From positions 1,426,001 through 1,490,000 of the forward strand of contig NZ_HG916855.1 in the NCBI RefSeq assembly GCF_000577275.2: 64,000 nt of DNA, written 5' to 3'. A program made the translations under genes and the position numbers. The notes beneath the pieces are model-generated. The model was not told the DNA's origin. It made no database searches and saw nothing but the letters and a program-made list of their open reading frames with translations. The DNA is from Rhizobium favelukesii (GTDB lineage: Bacteria; Pseudomonadota; Alphaproteobacteria; Rhizobiales; Rhizobiaceae). Below are positions 1 to 8,281 of the stretch, in pieces (position 1 is the first letter of the stretch; each line of letters starts with the position of its first letter).

Positions 1-69
1 ACGGCATAAACGAGTGGAAACGCCAGTGACCGCCAGCGCCTTTGCGAGAGGGATCCAGCCTTTACCTTT

Positions 70-222
70 TCAGTCTCCTGCGGATCCGTGCGTCACATTG
101 ATACCGTGCCAATCGCAATCGAGACCGGAAAGGGCTCGAAAAGGATCTGGCGAACGGTCGCGCTGATCGGCTTGCTTCTGCTCTGGGTTGCACCGGGGTG
201 CGGGGTTGGTTTGTTCGATCAT
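70..222 (-). CDS. possible small hypothetical protein, 50 aa
   Basis: A 51-codon reading frame starts at ATG 222 and lies 35 bases downstream of the HD-hydrolase stop on the same strand. A good ribosome-binding site (GGAGGA, about 8 bases upstream) is the main support. The protein is polar, with no signal peptide or membrane segment, and I recognise no family. A competing plus-strand frame (88-315) has a hydrophobic segment but lacks a clear ribosome-binding site and runs into the HD gene. Real status is uncertain. Confidence 0.3.
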   Translation of the reverse strand: MIEQTNPAPRCNPEQKQADQRDRSPDPFRALSGLDCDWHGINVTHGSAGD

Positions 223-257
223 GGGGAATTCCTCCATGTTATGACGAAGGAACTCGT

Positions 258-749
258 TCAGGAACGACCTGTTCCGGCGACGTTCGGATCCGCCTCCATG
301 ATCTCGATGATTTGAAGACCTTCCTCATACTTGGAAGTGTCGGCACCCACCTTTTGGGCCTGCGCGAGATTGTCTCTGAGGTCGGCAACCTTGATGGAAC
401 GCGCAAGCCTGTTTTCGGCAGCGCGCGTGACAAATTCTTGATCTGTCTCTTCGGGGCGTCGTGTCAGCGCATCGACGGCTTGAACAATTTCTGTGCTGAA
501 GCCAGCCTGTGCCAGTCGCTCGAGGGGCCAACCGTCTCCTTTTTCCACAACATCATGCAGGAAGCCGACAATGCGTTCGTCATCTCCTTCGACAGCGTCG
601 GCAACGCGCTTGCAATGGGAAAAATACGGCTCACCTGCCTTGTCGGTTTGTCCAGAGTGGGCCTTGAAGGCGATCTTGACGGCCTTGAGGAGATCGGACG
701 CCGCACGATGATCGTGTTCGTTGATCCATTCGCGTGAACCGACGGGCAT
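258..749 (-). CDS. HD-domain phosphohydrolase, RelA/SpoT-hydrolase (MESH1-like)
   Basis: This 163-residue protein resembles the stand-alone HD hydrolase part of SpoT-type enzymes, which remove pyrophosphate from (p)ppGpp. Visible signatures are H31, the GEPYFSH stretch with H45, the HDVVE motif (H65, D66, E69) and the KVADLRDN block around residues 120-127 that matches the SpoT K-x-x-D-x-x-x-N region. No synthetase, TGS or ACT domain follows, so it is a short hydrolase-only member, cytosolic. The start at ATG 749 is backed by GGAGGTG eight bases upstream. Substrate is inferred from the family only; other nucleotide substrates are possible. Confidence 0.8.
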   Translation of the reverse strand: MPVGSREWINEHDHRAASDLLKAVKIAFKAHSGQTDKAGEPYFSHCKRVADAVEGDDERIVGFLHDVVEKGDGWPLERLAQAGFSTEIVQAVDALTRRPEETDQEFVTRAAENRLARSIKVADLRDNLAQAQKVGADTSKYEEGLQIIEIMEADPNVAGTGRS

Positions 750-1371
750 GGCGCTTCACCTCCGCGAACAGGAAACGAGAGGAAACGCTTGAAGTTCCAA
801 TCGATTTTTTTAAGGATTATCTGCAATCCTGGGGCGATAGTCTGTCTCTTCCTCACCCTTCCGACGGTCTCGCCCGCCGCGTCTAAGCTGCGGCTCTTCT
901 GGTGAGGATCACCGAGCTTGAAGCCATCGCAAATGCCACTATGTGTCGCTGCACTAGCTGAAAGCGCTCATCAGCAAAAACAATGAATTCCCACGTTTTC
1001 TTAAACAGGAGTGTGCGCCGACCCGGCAACGTTCCTGCGCGCGGTATTCCGAGAAAATAGTTCGTCGACCTGCGTTCGAGCGGCGTTTTCGACATCGAAC
1101 GGGCCGTTTTTAAACTCTTTTTAGATCGACGGAACAAAGAGGCCGGCTTCAAGTTTCAAAGACAACCGTCCGGCCCCGCTCCTTCAAGAGTGTGCCGACT
1201 TCTCCAGTCTTGCCGGGCGGTCCTCCTCCCTGACATAACCTGCCATCTCGCGGCGGCTTGCTTTGGAAATCGAGAGGCTCGCTTGACTTTGCAGCCACTG
1301 GCCCGGTTTTCTGCGTCGTTCCTTGCTGCGGCCGCGTCATAGTCAGCGCCGGACACGCATCGATAGCCCTG
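750..1371. other. 622-base stretch without a convincing gene
   Basis: Short overlapping frames exist on both strands (for example 883-1152 minus), but none has a recognisable domain, a good ribosome-binding site or coherent composition. It probably holds the promoter of the HD gene at its left side and the 3-prime region of the GntR gene at its right side. I see no RNA gene. Confidence 0.4.
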
Positions 1372-2166
1372 TTAATATTCGCGGAAGTCGCCCGTCGCCG
1401 ACTGCAGCAGCGTCAGTGGGTAACGGTCGGGATGATGGACAAGTGCCGTCATGTTGATTGGCCGGTCGCGCTCGTCGAAGGCGATCTGGTCGACAGTGAG
1501 TACGGCGGCCGGCCGAGGAAGCTCCAGCATCTCAGCTTCACTTTCACTCGCCAAACGCGCGCTCAACGTCGTTTGTCCACGCCGAGGCTGGATCCCGTAG
1601 ATTTCTCGCAATTCGGCATAAAGCGAACGGTTTGCGACCGACCAGTCCAGGTCTGTCAAGCCCGGCGCGCGGGAAGCCGGTACCCAGTCGGTCTGCAGGA
1701 CGACCGGCACGCCGTCCAACAAGCGCAGACGAGACAGCACGATCACATTTGATGCTGGCGCAAGAAACAGCGGCCGACTGATCTCGAGGGATGCTTTCAC
1801 CACTTCCAGCCTGAGAAGGCGATGTCCTGGCACACGGCCACTTGCTAGCGCCGTACTCGTAAAGCTTCGCAGAACCTCGAGTTCAAATCCTTTGCCATTT
1901 TCCGCCACATACAAGCCCTTGCCCGGCTGGCTGCGAACAACGCCCTGGCGTATCAGCTCGCGAACGGCATGCCGCACGGTGATGCGACTGACATCGTAAA
2001 GCGAAACGAGTTCGCGCTCTGACGGCAGCTTGCCGCGTAACGGCACTTTCCCATCGCGGATCGATGCCAGCAGATCTTCATAGACCTGCTGGTGGAGCGG
2101 GCGAGGGTCGGCCCGATCAATTGCCGCATGCCTTTCCGTCGCTCTTTCCCGCTGACGCGTCGTCAC
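1372..2166 (-). CDS. GntR-family (HutC/UTRA type) transcriptional repressor
   Basis: A 264-residue regulator with an N-terminal winged helix-turn-helix (about residues 25-90, containing LPSERELV and VSRITVRHAV) and a C-terminal UTRA ligand-binding domain ending in PINMTALVHHPDRY. HutC-type members usually sense sugars, amino sugars or amino acids. I chose GTG 2166 because GGAGAG lies about nine bases upstream; the frame stays open further upstream, with an ATG at 2208, but without a clear ribosome-binding site. The gene is divergent from the ABC importer operon at 2326, and an 18-bp palindrome sits in the shared region, so it most likely represses that operon and perhaps itself. Confidence 0.85.
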   Translation of the reverse strand: MTTRQRERATERHAAIDRADPRPLHQQVYEDLLASIRDGKVPLRGKLPSERELVSLYDVSRITVRHAVRELIRQGVVRSQPGKGLYVAENGKGFELEVLRSFTSTALASGRVPGHRLLRLEVVKASLEISRPLFLAPASNVIVLSRLRLLDGVPVVLQTDWVPASRAPGLTDLDWSVANRSLYAELREIYGIQPRRGQTTLSARLASESEAEMLELPRPAAVLTVDQIAFDERDRPINMTALVHHPDRYPLTLLQSATGDFREY

Positions 2167-2236
2167 GCTACGCTCTCCGCCTCGACACTGATTTATCCGA
2201 CTTTGCATCTTTGCTTGCAATCGAAGCAGAGTCCAG

Positions 2237-2265
2237 TTGACATGACTGGTCATAACCAGTCCTAT
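2237..2265 (+). promoter_or_regulatory. promoter with GntR-type operator for the ABC importer operon
   Basis: A perfect -35 hexamer TTGACA (2237-2242) is followed after 17 bases by a weak -10, TCCTAT (2260-2265). The spacer is almost filled by a perfect palindrome, GACTGGT-CATA-ACCAGTC (2244-2261). The half-site GGT/ACC around an AT-rich centre fits HutC-subfamily operators. A repressor bound here would block RNA polymerase. The assignment to the divergent GntR gene is inference from position. Confidence 0.65.
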
Positions 2266-2325
2266 TGGGTTCAGGAGCCACAGAGTTCCCCACAATGCAA
2301 GTGTGATAAAGACAAGGAACAGCTC

Positions 2326-3582
2326 ATGTTGAAGAAATGCCTCGCTGCGGCTGCAGTCTATGCCGGCCTGTGGGCTGGTGCGGCACATGCGGAAACCATC
2401 TCCGTCTTCTGCGCACCCACTGAATTCGAACTTTGCACCAAGGTCGCCGACGCCTGGAAGGCGAAGACCGGCAATGAAGCGAAGATCAACAAGATGCCGG
2501 CTCTGCTGGACGATGCGATCCCGATCTATCAGCAACTGCTGGCGGCAAAGTCGAAGGACATCGACGTTCTGTTCCTCGACGTAATCTGGCTCGGGATGTT
2601 CAAGGCGAACCTCCTGGATCTGAAATCGATGGTCCCGCAGGCCGACCAGGACAAGCATTTCGCCTCGACGTTGAATGCCGCAAAGCTCGACGGCAATCTC
2701 GTCGCCATGCCCGCTTATATGGACGTCGGCCTGATGTTCTATCGCAAGGACCTTCTGGAGAAATACGGCAAGCAGCCGCCGAAGACCTGGGACGAGCTTG
2801 CCGCCACGGCAAAGGAAATTCAGGAAAAGGAGCGGGCTGCCGGCAATGACAAGATGTGGGGCTATGCCTGGCAGGCGAAGAGCTATGAAGGCCTGACCTG
2901 CGACGCAATCGAGCTGATCGCATCGAATGGCGGTGGGACCATTATCGCCGATGACGGCAAGGTGACGATCGACAACCCGCAGGCCGCCGAAGCCATCGAA
3001 AAGGCGAAGGGGTGGATCGGTTCGATCAGCCCGGAAGGCGTGTTGAACTATGACGAAGAGGCATCACGCGCCGTTTTCGAATCCGGCGATGCCGTATTCC
3101 ACCGCAACTGGCCCTATGTCTGGGGCACCTCCCACAAGGAAGGCAGCTCGGTCATCGACAAGGTCGGCGTCATGCCGCTTCCGGTCGGCAAGGACGGGCA
3201 GAAGTCCAGCGGCTGCCTCGGGCCGATGTATTACGGCGTCTCGAAATACAGCGCCAAGCCGCAAGTCGCAGCCGACTTCGTGAACTTCATCACCGGCACG
3301 GACATGCAGAAGATGCGCGCTGTCGAGGCTACCCTCAACCCCTCCATCCAGTCGCTCTACAGTGACCCGGACGTATTGGAAAAGATCCCCTTCCTGAAGG
3401 ACAACCAGCAGGCTTTTGCCGATAGCGCCGTACGTCCGTCAGGCTACACCGGAACCAGTTACAACCGCGTCTCACAAGCCTTCTATCGCTCCACCCACGA
3501 CATGCTATCGGGCAGCGGCGACCCGAAGGAGGGCTTTGCGTCGCTGTCAAAACGCCTGGAAAAGCTCAAAGAGAGCCGCTGA
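2326..3582 (+). CDS. sugar ABC transporter substrate-binding protein
   Basis: This 418-residue periplasmic solute-binding protein is of the carbohydrate family 1 type (MalE/UgpB/ThuE-like). A cleavable signal peptide covers residues 1-22, with cleavage after AHA. The mature protein has the usual mixed alpha/beta pattern, including LDVIWLGMF and ACTI-like ligand loops. ATG 2326 has AAGGA about eight bases upstream; the frame is open much further upstream, but that part lies over the promoter and is not coding. It is the first gene of a five-gene importer operon and is followed by a hairpin terminator that should raise its expression over the membrane parts. The substrate is not readable from sequence; the adjacent acetyltransferase hints at an amino sugar. 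Confidence 0.85.
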   Translation: MLKKCLAAAAVYAGLWAGAAHAETISVFCAPTEFELCTKVADAWKAKTGNEAKINKMPALLDDAIPIYQQLLAAKSKDIDVLFLDVIWLGMFKANLLDLKSMVPQADQDKHFASTLNAAKLDGNLVAMPAYMDVGLMFYRKDLLEKYGKQPPKTWDELAATAKEIQEKERAAGNDKMWGYAWQAKSYEGLTCDAIELIASNGGGTIIADDGKVTIDNPQAAEAIEKAKGWIGSISPEGVLNYDEEASRAVFESGDAVFHRNWPYVWGTSHKEGSSVIDKVGVMPLPVGKDGQKSSGCLGPMYYGVSKYSAKPQVAADFVNFITGTDMQKMRAVEATLNPSIQSLYSDPDVLEKIPFLKDNQQAFADSAVRPSGYTGTSYNRVSQAFYRSTHDMLSGSGDPKEGFASLSKRLEKLKESR

Positions 3583-3590
3583 TGGCAAGG

Positions 3591-3625
3591 CGAGGGGGCT
3601 GCGACCTCAAGGCTCCCTCGTTTTT
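3591..3625 (+). terminator. intra-operon attenuating terminator after the binding-protein gene
   Basis: A nine-base-pair stem (CGAGGGGGC with GGCTCCCTCG, one G-T pair) and a loop of about 11 bases are followed directly by TTTTT. It lies between the solute-binding protein and the ATPase genes. In ABC importer operons such elements let the binding protein be made in excess of the membrane components. Confidence 0.75.
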
Positions 3626-3676
3626 CGCTGCCGGCGCTGCGCCGGCCGTGCCCCTATGCGCAAGCCAAGGTGAAAA

Positions 3677-4786
3677 ATGGCATCGGTTTCGATGGAGTCT
3701 GTTTCGAAGAGTTTCGGAACACAGAGTGTCATTCATAATGTGGATCTGAAGATCGACGATGGCGAGTTCATCGTCTTCGTCGGCCCATCCGGATGCGGGA
3801 AGTCAACGCTCCTTCGCATCGTGGCGGGGCTGATCTCCGCATCCTCTGGAACGGTCAGGATTGGCGGCGACGACGTAACCGACGTCCCAGCCTCGAAGCG
3901 TGGCGTTGCCTTTGTCTTTCAATCCTATGCGCTCTACCCACATATGAGCGTCGCCCGGAATATCGGCTTTGCGCTGGAAACGATGGGCATCCGCCGCGAC
4001 GCAATTGCGCAGAAGGTGCAATCGGTCGCCCGCATGCTGAAGGTCGACCATCTTCTTGATCGGCGACCGCGGGAGTTGTCGGGAGGCCAGCGCCAACGCG
4101 TCGCCATCGGCCGGGCGCTGGTCCGGCAGCCCGATATCTTTCTCTTCGACGAGCCGCTTTCCAATCTGGATGCGGACCTCAGAATGGAAATGCGGATGGA
4201 GATCGCCAAGCTGCATGGCGATCTCCAGACGACGATGATCTATGTCACGCACGACCAAGCCGAGGCGATGACGCTTGCCGACCGGATCGTCGTCCTCAAT
4301 CATGGCCGGATCGAGCAGATCGGCACGCCCTCGGAGCTCTATCATCGGCCCGACAATCGTTTCGTCGCCGGCTTTATCGGCAGCCCTCGCATGAACTTTC
4401 TCCCGATCGCGACGCAGACAGGCGACAATAGCGCAAGCGTCATCGGTCAAGGCGGCCTGTCGCTGTCGCCGAAGGCTGGCGATGGAGAACCGATTGCCGA
4501 GATCGGCGTCCGGCCGGAGGCCGTGCGCATCGTGCCAACCGGAAAGGGCCGTCTCGACTGCGTGCTCGAACGCGTCGAGGACCTGGGTCACGAACACTTC
4601 GCCTATTGCCGGATCGCCGGTGAGGCGCTCTGGGTCATCCGCCTCGCGGCAGCTCCGGCTGCGGAGACAATCGGCCAGCCGGTCGCGCTTTCCTTCGATG
4701 ATCAGGCGGTATTTCTCTTTGCCGCCGACGGTAGGCGACTTGGCCAGACGGCGGAACCGCCAGGGTTTAGGAGAGCGATACGATGA
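3677..4786 (+). CDS. sugar ABC transporter ATP-binding protein (MalK/UgpC type)
   Basis: A complete 369-residue ATPase. Walker A GPSGCGKST is at 36-44, Q-loop Q82, signature LSGGQ 134-138, Walker B IFLFDEP 154-160, D-loop SNLD 162-165 and switch His192. The last 130 residues form the MalK-type regulatory OB fold, with GVRPEAVRI. The start ATG 3677 has AAGGTGA upstream. Its stop overlaps the start of the first permease by four bases (ATGA), showing translational coupling. It energises uptake of the ligand delivered by the protein at 2326. No motif is missing. Confidence 0.92.
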   Translation: MASVSMESVSKSFGTQSVIHNVDLKIDDGEFIVFVGPSGCGKSTLLRIVAGLISASSGTVRIGGDDVTDVPASKRGVAFVFQSYALYPHMSVARNIGFALETMGIRRDAIAQKVQSVARMLKVDHLLDRRPRELSGGQRQRVAIGRALVRQPDIFLFDEPLSNLDADLRMEMRMEIAKLHGDLQTTMIYVTHDQAEAMTLADRIVVLNHGRIEQIGTPSELYHRPDNRFVAGFIGSPRMNFLPIATQTGDNSASVIGQGGLSLSPKAGDGEPIAEIGVRPEAVRIVPTGKGRLDCVLERVEDLGHEHFAYCRIAGEALWVIRLAAAPAAETIGQPVALSFDDQAVFLFAADGRRLGQTAEPPGFRRAIR

Positions 4787-5673
4787 GCGCGCGCCTCGCC
4801 CGCCGCGATCACCGTGCCGCCTGGCTCTTCCTTTTGCCAGTCATCATCGCCATGCTGGTGGTCGCCGTTTGGCCGCTGGGACGGACATTCTTCTTTGCCT
4901 TTACCGACGCTTATCTCGACGATCCCAGCGTCTATTCAATGGTCGGCCTCGACAATTTCATCGAGGTCTTCAACGACCACAGCTGGTGGCTCGCCGTCAG
5001 GAATACACTGATCTTCACCGTTGTTTCGGTTGCGATCGAGACGGTGCTGGGCCTTGCGATCGCGCTCCTGATCAACGAGGCCATCCCCGGCCGTGGACTT
5101 GCCCGCGCCGCGATCCTGGTGCCCTGGGCCATCCCTGTGGTCGTTGCTACCAGAATCTGGGAATGGATGCTGAATGACCAGTTCGGCGTCATCAACAAGA
5201 TCCTGGTGGCACTTGGCTTCATAGATCATGGTGTGGCCTGGACGGCGAGCAGTTCGCTTATTATGGGGGTGGTGATCTTTATCGACGTTTGGATGACGAC
5301 CCCGTTCATGGTGCTGCTGATCCTCGCGGGTCTGCAGATGATTTCCCAGGAGATCTTCGAGGCCGCCGAAGTTGATGGCATTCCAGCCTGGAAGCGATTC
5401 TGGTCCATCACCCTTCCGATGCTGAGGCCTGCGATCGGTGTTGCGGTCCTGTTTCGCACACTCGATGCGCTACGCATGTTCGACCTTTCCTATGTGCTTG
5501 CCGGCAGCAACGAAAAGGTCATGACAGTATCCATCTATGCCCGCGACCGGCTGATCAGCTTCCAGGAACTCGGAGTCGGCTCGTCTGCCTCGACTTGGGT
5601 CTTCCTGCTGGTGGCTCTGGTGGCGATCATCATCATCGGTGCATTGCGGCTCGATAAGGCGGCGGGGCATTGA
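4783..5673 (+). CDS. sugar ABC transporter permease, MalF type
   Basis: A 296-residue inner-membrane protein with about six transmembrane segments. The cytoplasmic EAA loop near residues 190-215 (EAAEVDGIPAWKRFWSITLP) contacts the ATPase. It overlaps the ATPase gene by four bases and is followed within a few bases by the second permease. Length and topology are normal for the MalF/LacF family without the large periplasmic insert of enteric MalF. Confidence 0.9.
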   Translation: MSARLARRDHRAAWLFLLPVIIAMLVVAVWPLGRTFFFAFTDAYLDDPSVYSMVGLDNFIEVFNDHSWWLAVRNTLIFTVVSVAIETVLGLAIALLINEAIPGRGLARAAILVPWAIPVVVATRIWEWMLNDQFGVINKILVALGFIDHGVAWTASSSLIMGVVIFIDVWMTTPFMVLLILAGLQMISQEIFEAAEVDGIPAWKRFWSITLPMLRPAIGVAVLFRTLDALRMFDLSYVLAGSNEKVMTVSIYARDRLISFQELGVGSSASTWVFLLVALVAIIIIGALRLDKAAGH

Positions 5674-5675
5674 CA

Positions 5676-6554
5676 ATGACCGATCTGGCGCTTCCCCTCC
5701 CGGTCCGCAAATCCAGCGCCTATTACAGGCTGCGGCGCCGCGTACTGCGCGGTTTGCAGATATTCGCGCTGTTCCTTGTCCTCATCTACACGCTGTTTCC
5801 CTATTACTGGGCCTTCGTTTCATCGACGAAGCAGGGGGCAGCGCTTTACCGGTCCGTTCTCCTGCCGGCACTCGATTTCACCTATTATCGGCAGTTGATC
5901 GACAATCCGGTCTTTATGAGTTCGCTGCTGAATTCCGCCTATGTGGCGGTTGCGACGACCTTCCTGTCTCTGGTGATTGGCGTCAGCGCAGCCTACGCGC
6001 TCGGGCGGATCGACTTCCCGCAGCGCCGGGCGGTGCTGATGGTCATCTTGATGATCTCGATCTTTCCCCAGGTGGTCGTGCTTTCGGGGATGTTCGAGCT
6101 CATCAACTGGCTCGGGCTCTTCAACCGGCCAAGCGCGCTCGTGCTGACATATTTGCTGTCGACCGTGCCGTTTACGACCTGGATCCTCACCACCTTTATC
6201 CGCGAGTTTCCACGCGAACTGGAGGAGGCAGCGATTGTCGACGGCTGCTCGCATCTGCGCATTCTTCTGAAGATATTGCTTCCACTGATGGGACCGTCGC
6301 TCGCAAGTACCGGCATCCTCGCCTTTATCCTCGCCTGGAATGAATTCCTCTTTGCCCTCACGTTTACCTTGACGGACGAAAACCGCACGGTGCCGGTGGC
6401 GATCGGCTTAATCGCGGGCACCAACCGTTATGAATATCCTTTTGGACAGATCATGGCAGCGTCCGTCACCGTGACACTGCCGCTGATCGCAGTCGTGCTC
6501 GTTTTCCAGCGGCGCATCGTCGCCGGGCTGACCGCCGGTGCCGTCAAGGGCTGA
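5676..6554 (+). CDS. sugar ABC transporter permease, MalG type
   Basis: This 292-residue second membrane subunit has six predicted transmembrane helices and an EAA loop (LEEAAIVDGCSHLRILLKIL). It ends in the short basic tail typical of MalG-type proteins. ATG 5676 lies two bases after the stop of the first permease; an in-frame TTG two codons earlier overlaps that stop. Together with the preceding genes it completes the importer. Confidence 0.9.
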   Translation: MTDLALPLPVRKSSAYYRLRRRVLRGLQIFALFLVLIYTLFPYYWAFVSSTKQGAALYRSVLLPALDFTYYRQLIDNPVFMSSLLNSAYVAVATTFLSLVIGVSAAYALGRIDFPQRRAVLMVILMISIFPQVVVLSGMFELINWLGLFNRPSALVLTYLLSTVPFTTWILTTFIREFPRELEEAAIVDGCSHLRILLKILLPLMGPSLASTGILAFILAWNEFLFALTFTLTDENRTVPVAIGLIAGTNRYEYPFGQIMAASVTVTLPLIAVVLVFQRRIVAGLTAGAVKG

Positions 6555-6574
6555 AGATCGAAAGGAACGAAATC

Positions 6575-7078
6575 ATGGATATGCTCGTCAAGCTCTACGA
6601 TCTCAAGCCGGACGCCGCCCTTGATGCGAGAATGGAACGCCAAGGCATCACCATCCGTCGCGTTCTGCCGCCGGAGCTGAAGGCCTTGACCGACTGGATT
6701 ACCCCGCGCTTCGGTGTCGGATGGTCGTCCGAGGCCACGGCTGCCGTCATGCGGCAGCCGCCGACATGCTTCGTCGCCATCCAGAATGGCACGCTGATCG
6801 GTTTTGCCTGCCACGAGGCGACGGCAAAGGGCTTCTTCGGGCCAACTGGCGTCGATAGCGCAGCCCGCGGCCAAGGTGCGGGCCATGCGTTACTCCTGAC
6901 GACGCTCCTCGACATGTATGCGCAGGGCTACGCTTATGGCGTCATCGGGGGTGCTGGACCCATGGATTTCTACCGCCGGAGCGTCGGTGCCGTGCCAATC
7001 GAGGGATCCATTCCCGGAATCTATCGCGGCATGTTGGCCGAGGCCGAGCCAGACGAAATCTCGGAATCGCACGTCTAG
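6575..7078 (+). CDS. GNAT-family N-acetyltransferase
   Basis: A 167-residue cytosolic GNAT protein. The acetyl-CoA-binding motif A region is visible around GVDSAARGQGAGHALL (about residues 88-106, matching the R/Q-x-x-G-x-G/A pattern), followed by GVIGGAGPMDFYRR, the motif B part. It starts 20 bases after the second permease behind AAAGGAAC, so it is the last gene of the importer operon. Its place suggests it acetylates the imported compound, for example an amino sugar, but the sequence does not show the acceptor. Confidence 0.8.
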   Translation: MDMLVKLYDLKPDAALDARMERQGITIRRVLPPELKALTDWITPRFGVGWSSEATAAVMRQPPTCFVAIQNGTLIGFACHEATAKGFFGPTGVDSAARGQGAGHALLLTTLLDMYAQGYAYGVIGGAGPMDFYRRSVGAVPIEGSIPGIYRGMLAEAEPDEISESHV

Positions 7079-7295
7079 GCCTGCTGACTGTTGATTTGCA
7101 TTGAGAACCAATGGAGTGGACGCCACCTCCCGACGGCATCGCAGTGTGCCAAAGTGATGTTTGCTGCAACGTCACTCAAAGGAGAGAGCATCTAGTCAAG
7201 GACGTTCTCCGTGCAAATCAACGATCTTCCCAGAGGGCGTTCATTTTCGGCTGCGGAGTTGGCACCTGATATGGTCAAAGATTTTCAGAAGCGCG

Positions 7296-7387
7296 ATGGT
7301 AGATAACGTCACCATTAAACGAGATAGAGGCGCTTTAAACTACCATGACAGTGTTTGAGGAAGTGCTATGGTGCTTTTAATTACCAT
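7296..7387. promoter_or_regulatory. paired ATGGT-N10-ACCAT operators upstream of the HipB-like gene
   Basis: Two inverted repeats share exactly the same design, ATGGT, ten bases, ACCAT: one at 7296-7315 and one at 7368-7387, with starts 72 bases apart. A further half-site, CTACCAT, is at 7340-7346, which also pairs with GATGGTAG at 7295-7302. The regulator starts 30 bases downstream. HipB-type repressors bind several spaced palindromes in their own promoter, so these are the likely autoregulatory sites. Confidence 0.6.
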
Positions 7388-7416
7388 TAGGTCGGATAAG
7401 GGAGGATTAATGCACC

Positions 7417-7758
7417 ATGACCCGTAGAAGCACGGTGACCATGGCTCCGCCTTATGCCGTTGAGCAATCGTTGACGACGCTCGGCGCAAATCTAAGAACC
7501 GCGCGTATTCGGAGGAATATGACGTTGCAGGAGGTGGCCGACAAAATTGGCGCCGACAGACATGTGGTGTCTGCTGCTGAAAAAGGGAAGGCATCCACGA
7601 GCATCGCCGTCTATGCCGCCATGCTTTGGGTATTCGGCTTGGTAGATCAGTTCTTTCACGTGGGCGATCCCGAAACCGACCAAGAAGGAAAGTCCCTTGA
7701 GAGCGCACGATCGCCAAAACGGGCAAGGCAAGACAGTGCGCTGAATGACAATTTCTAA
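7417..7758 (+). CDS. HipB-like XRE-family regulator, orphan antitoxin-type
   Basis: A 113-residue protein with an XRE/Cro helix-turn-helix at about residues 18-72 (LGANLRTARIRRNMTLQEVA and VVSAAEKGKASTS) and a C-terminal tail ending in RQDSALNDNF. The layout resembles HipB-type antitoxins of HipA kinase modules, which typically end in a similar acidic/aromatic tail. A strong GGGAGG lies about 11 bases before ATG 7417. No hipA follows: the next frame is a broken ABC ATPase that overlaps its end by 14 bases. It may be a surviving antitoxin or a free-standing regulator. Confidence 0.7.
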   Translation: MTRRSTVTMAPPYAVEQSLTTLGANLRTARIRRNMTLQEVADKIGADRHVVSAAEKGKASTSIAVYAAMLWVFGLVDQFFHVGDPETDQEGKSLESARSPKRARQDSALNDNF

Positions 7759-8281
7759 ACGCCATCCGTCAGAGTGCTACGTCGATGAAGCGCTGGCGCT
7801 CGACGACCGGATCGTCGTGATGCGCGATGGCTGCACCGAACAGATCGCGCCGCGCGATCGCATCTACGGCGAGCCAGAGATCGAATTCGTCGCCGGCTTC
7901 ATCGGCTCGATGAACTTCATTCGAACGACTGTGAGGGGTGGTGTCAGCCGGCATGCAGCCTTTGCGCTTTCCGTTCCGGTCGCAGACGGGGACGTGGTGC
8001 TTGCCGTTCGACCGGAAGCGCTGTCGCTTGTCGCGGCGAAGGGGATGGGTGGCGGCATCGTTCATCGCAGCATCGATTTTGGTACCCATACGATCGTCGA
8101 GGTTGATCTTGCCGACGCAACGAGGGTGAAAGCAATGACATCAAGCAACAGCGCCTTGGCGAAGGGCGCGTCAGTGGAGCCGGTAGCCTCTGCCTTCAGG
8201 GCGTTCTGGGACAACCGGCTCATTCACGAGTCCGGTGCGATAGCGGCACGACAGAACAATCGGGTGTTTGGGCATGCTTGA
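7745..8281 (+). pseudogene. C-terminal remnant of a UgpC/MalK-type ABC ATPase
   Basis: The 178-codon frame matches only the end of a sugar ABC ATPase. DEALALDDRIVVMRDG corresponds to the region just after the switch histidine; FVAGFIGSMNFI and AVRPEAL are hallmarks of the regulatory domain. Walker A, Walker B and the signature motif are absent, and the first 12 residues are unrelated, so the first 190 or so residues of the ancestor were lost. It cannot bind ATP. It overlaps the glycerophosphodiesterase start by eight bases, so it is probably the leftover of a ugp-like operon that ended with that enzyme. Confidence 0.75.

Noticed and set aside
88..315. Plus-strand 75-codon frame with a hydrophobic segment at the left edge
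   Set aside because: It lacks a clear ribosome-binding site and runs into the 3-prime end of the well-supported HD hydrolase gene on the other strand.
2092..2325. Long upstream extension of the binding-protein frame
   Set aside because: It would put the signal peptide inside the protein and cover the promoter and operator; ATG 2326 has its own ribosome-binding site.
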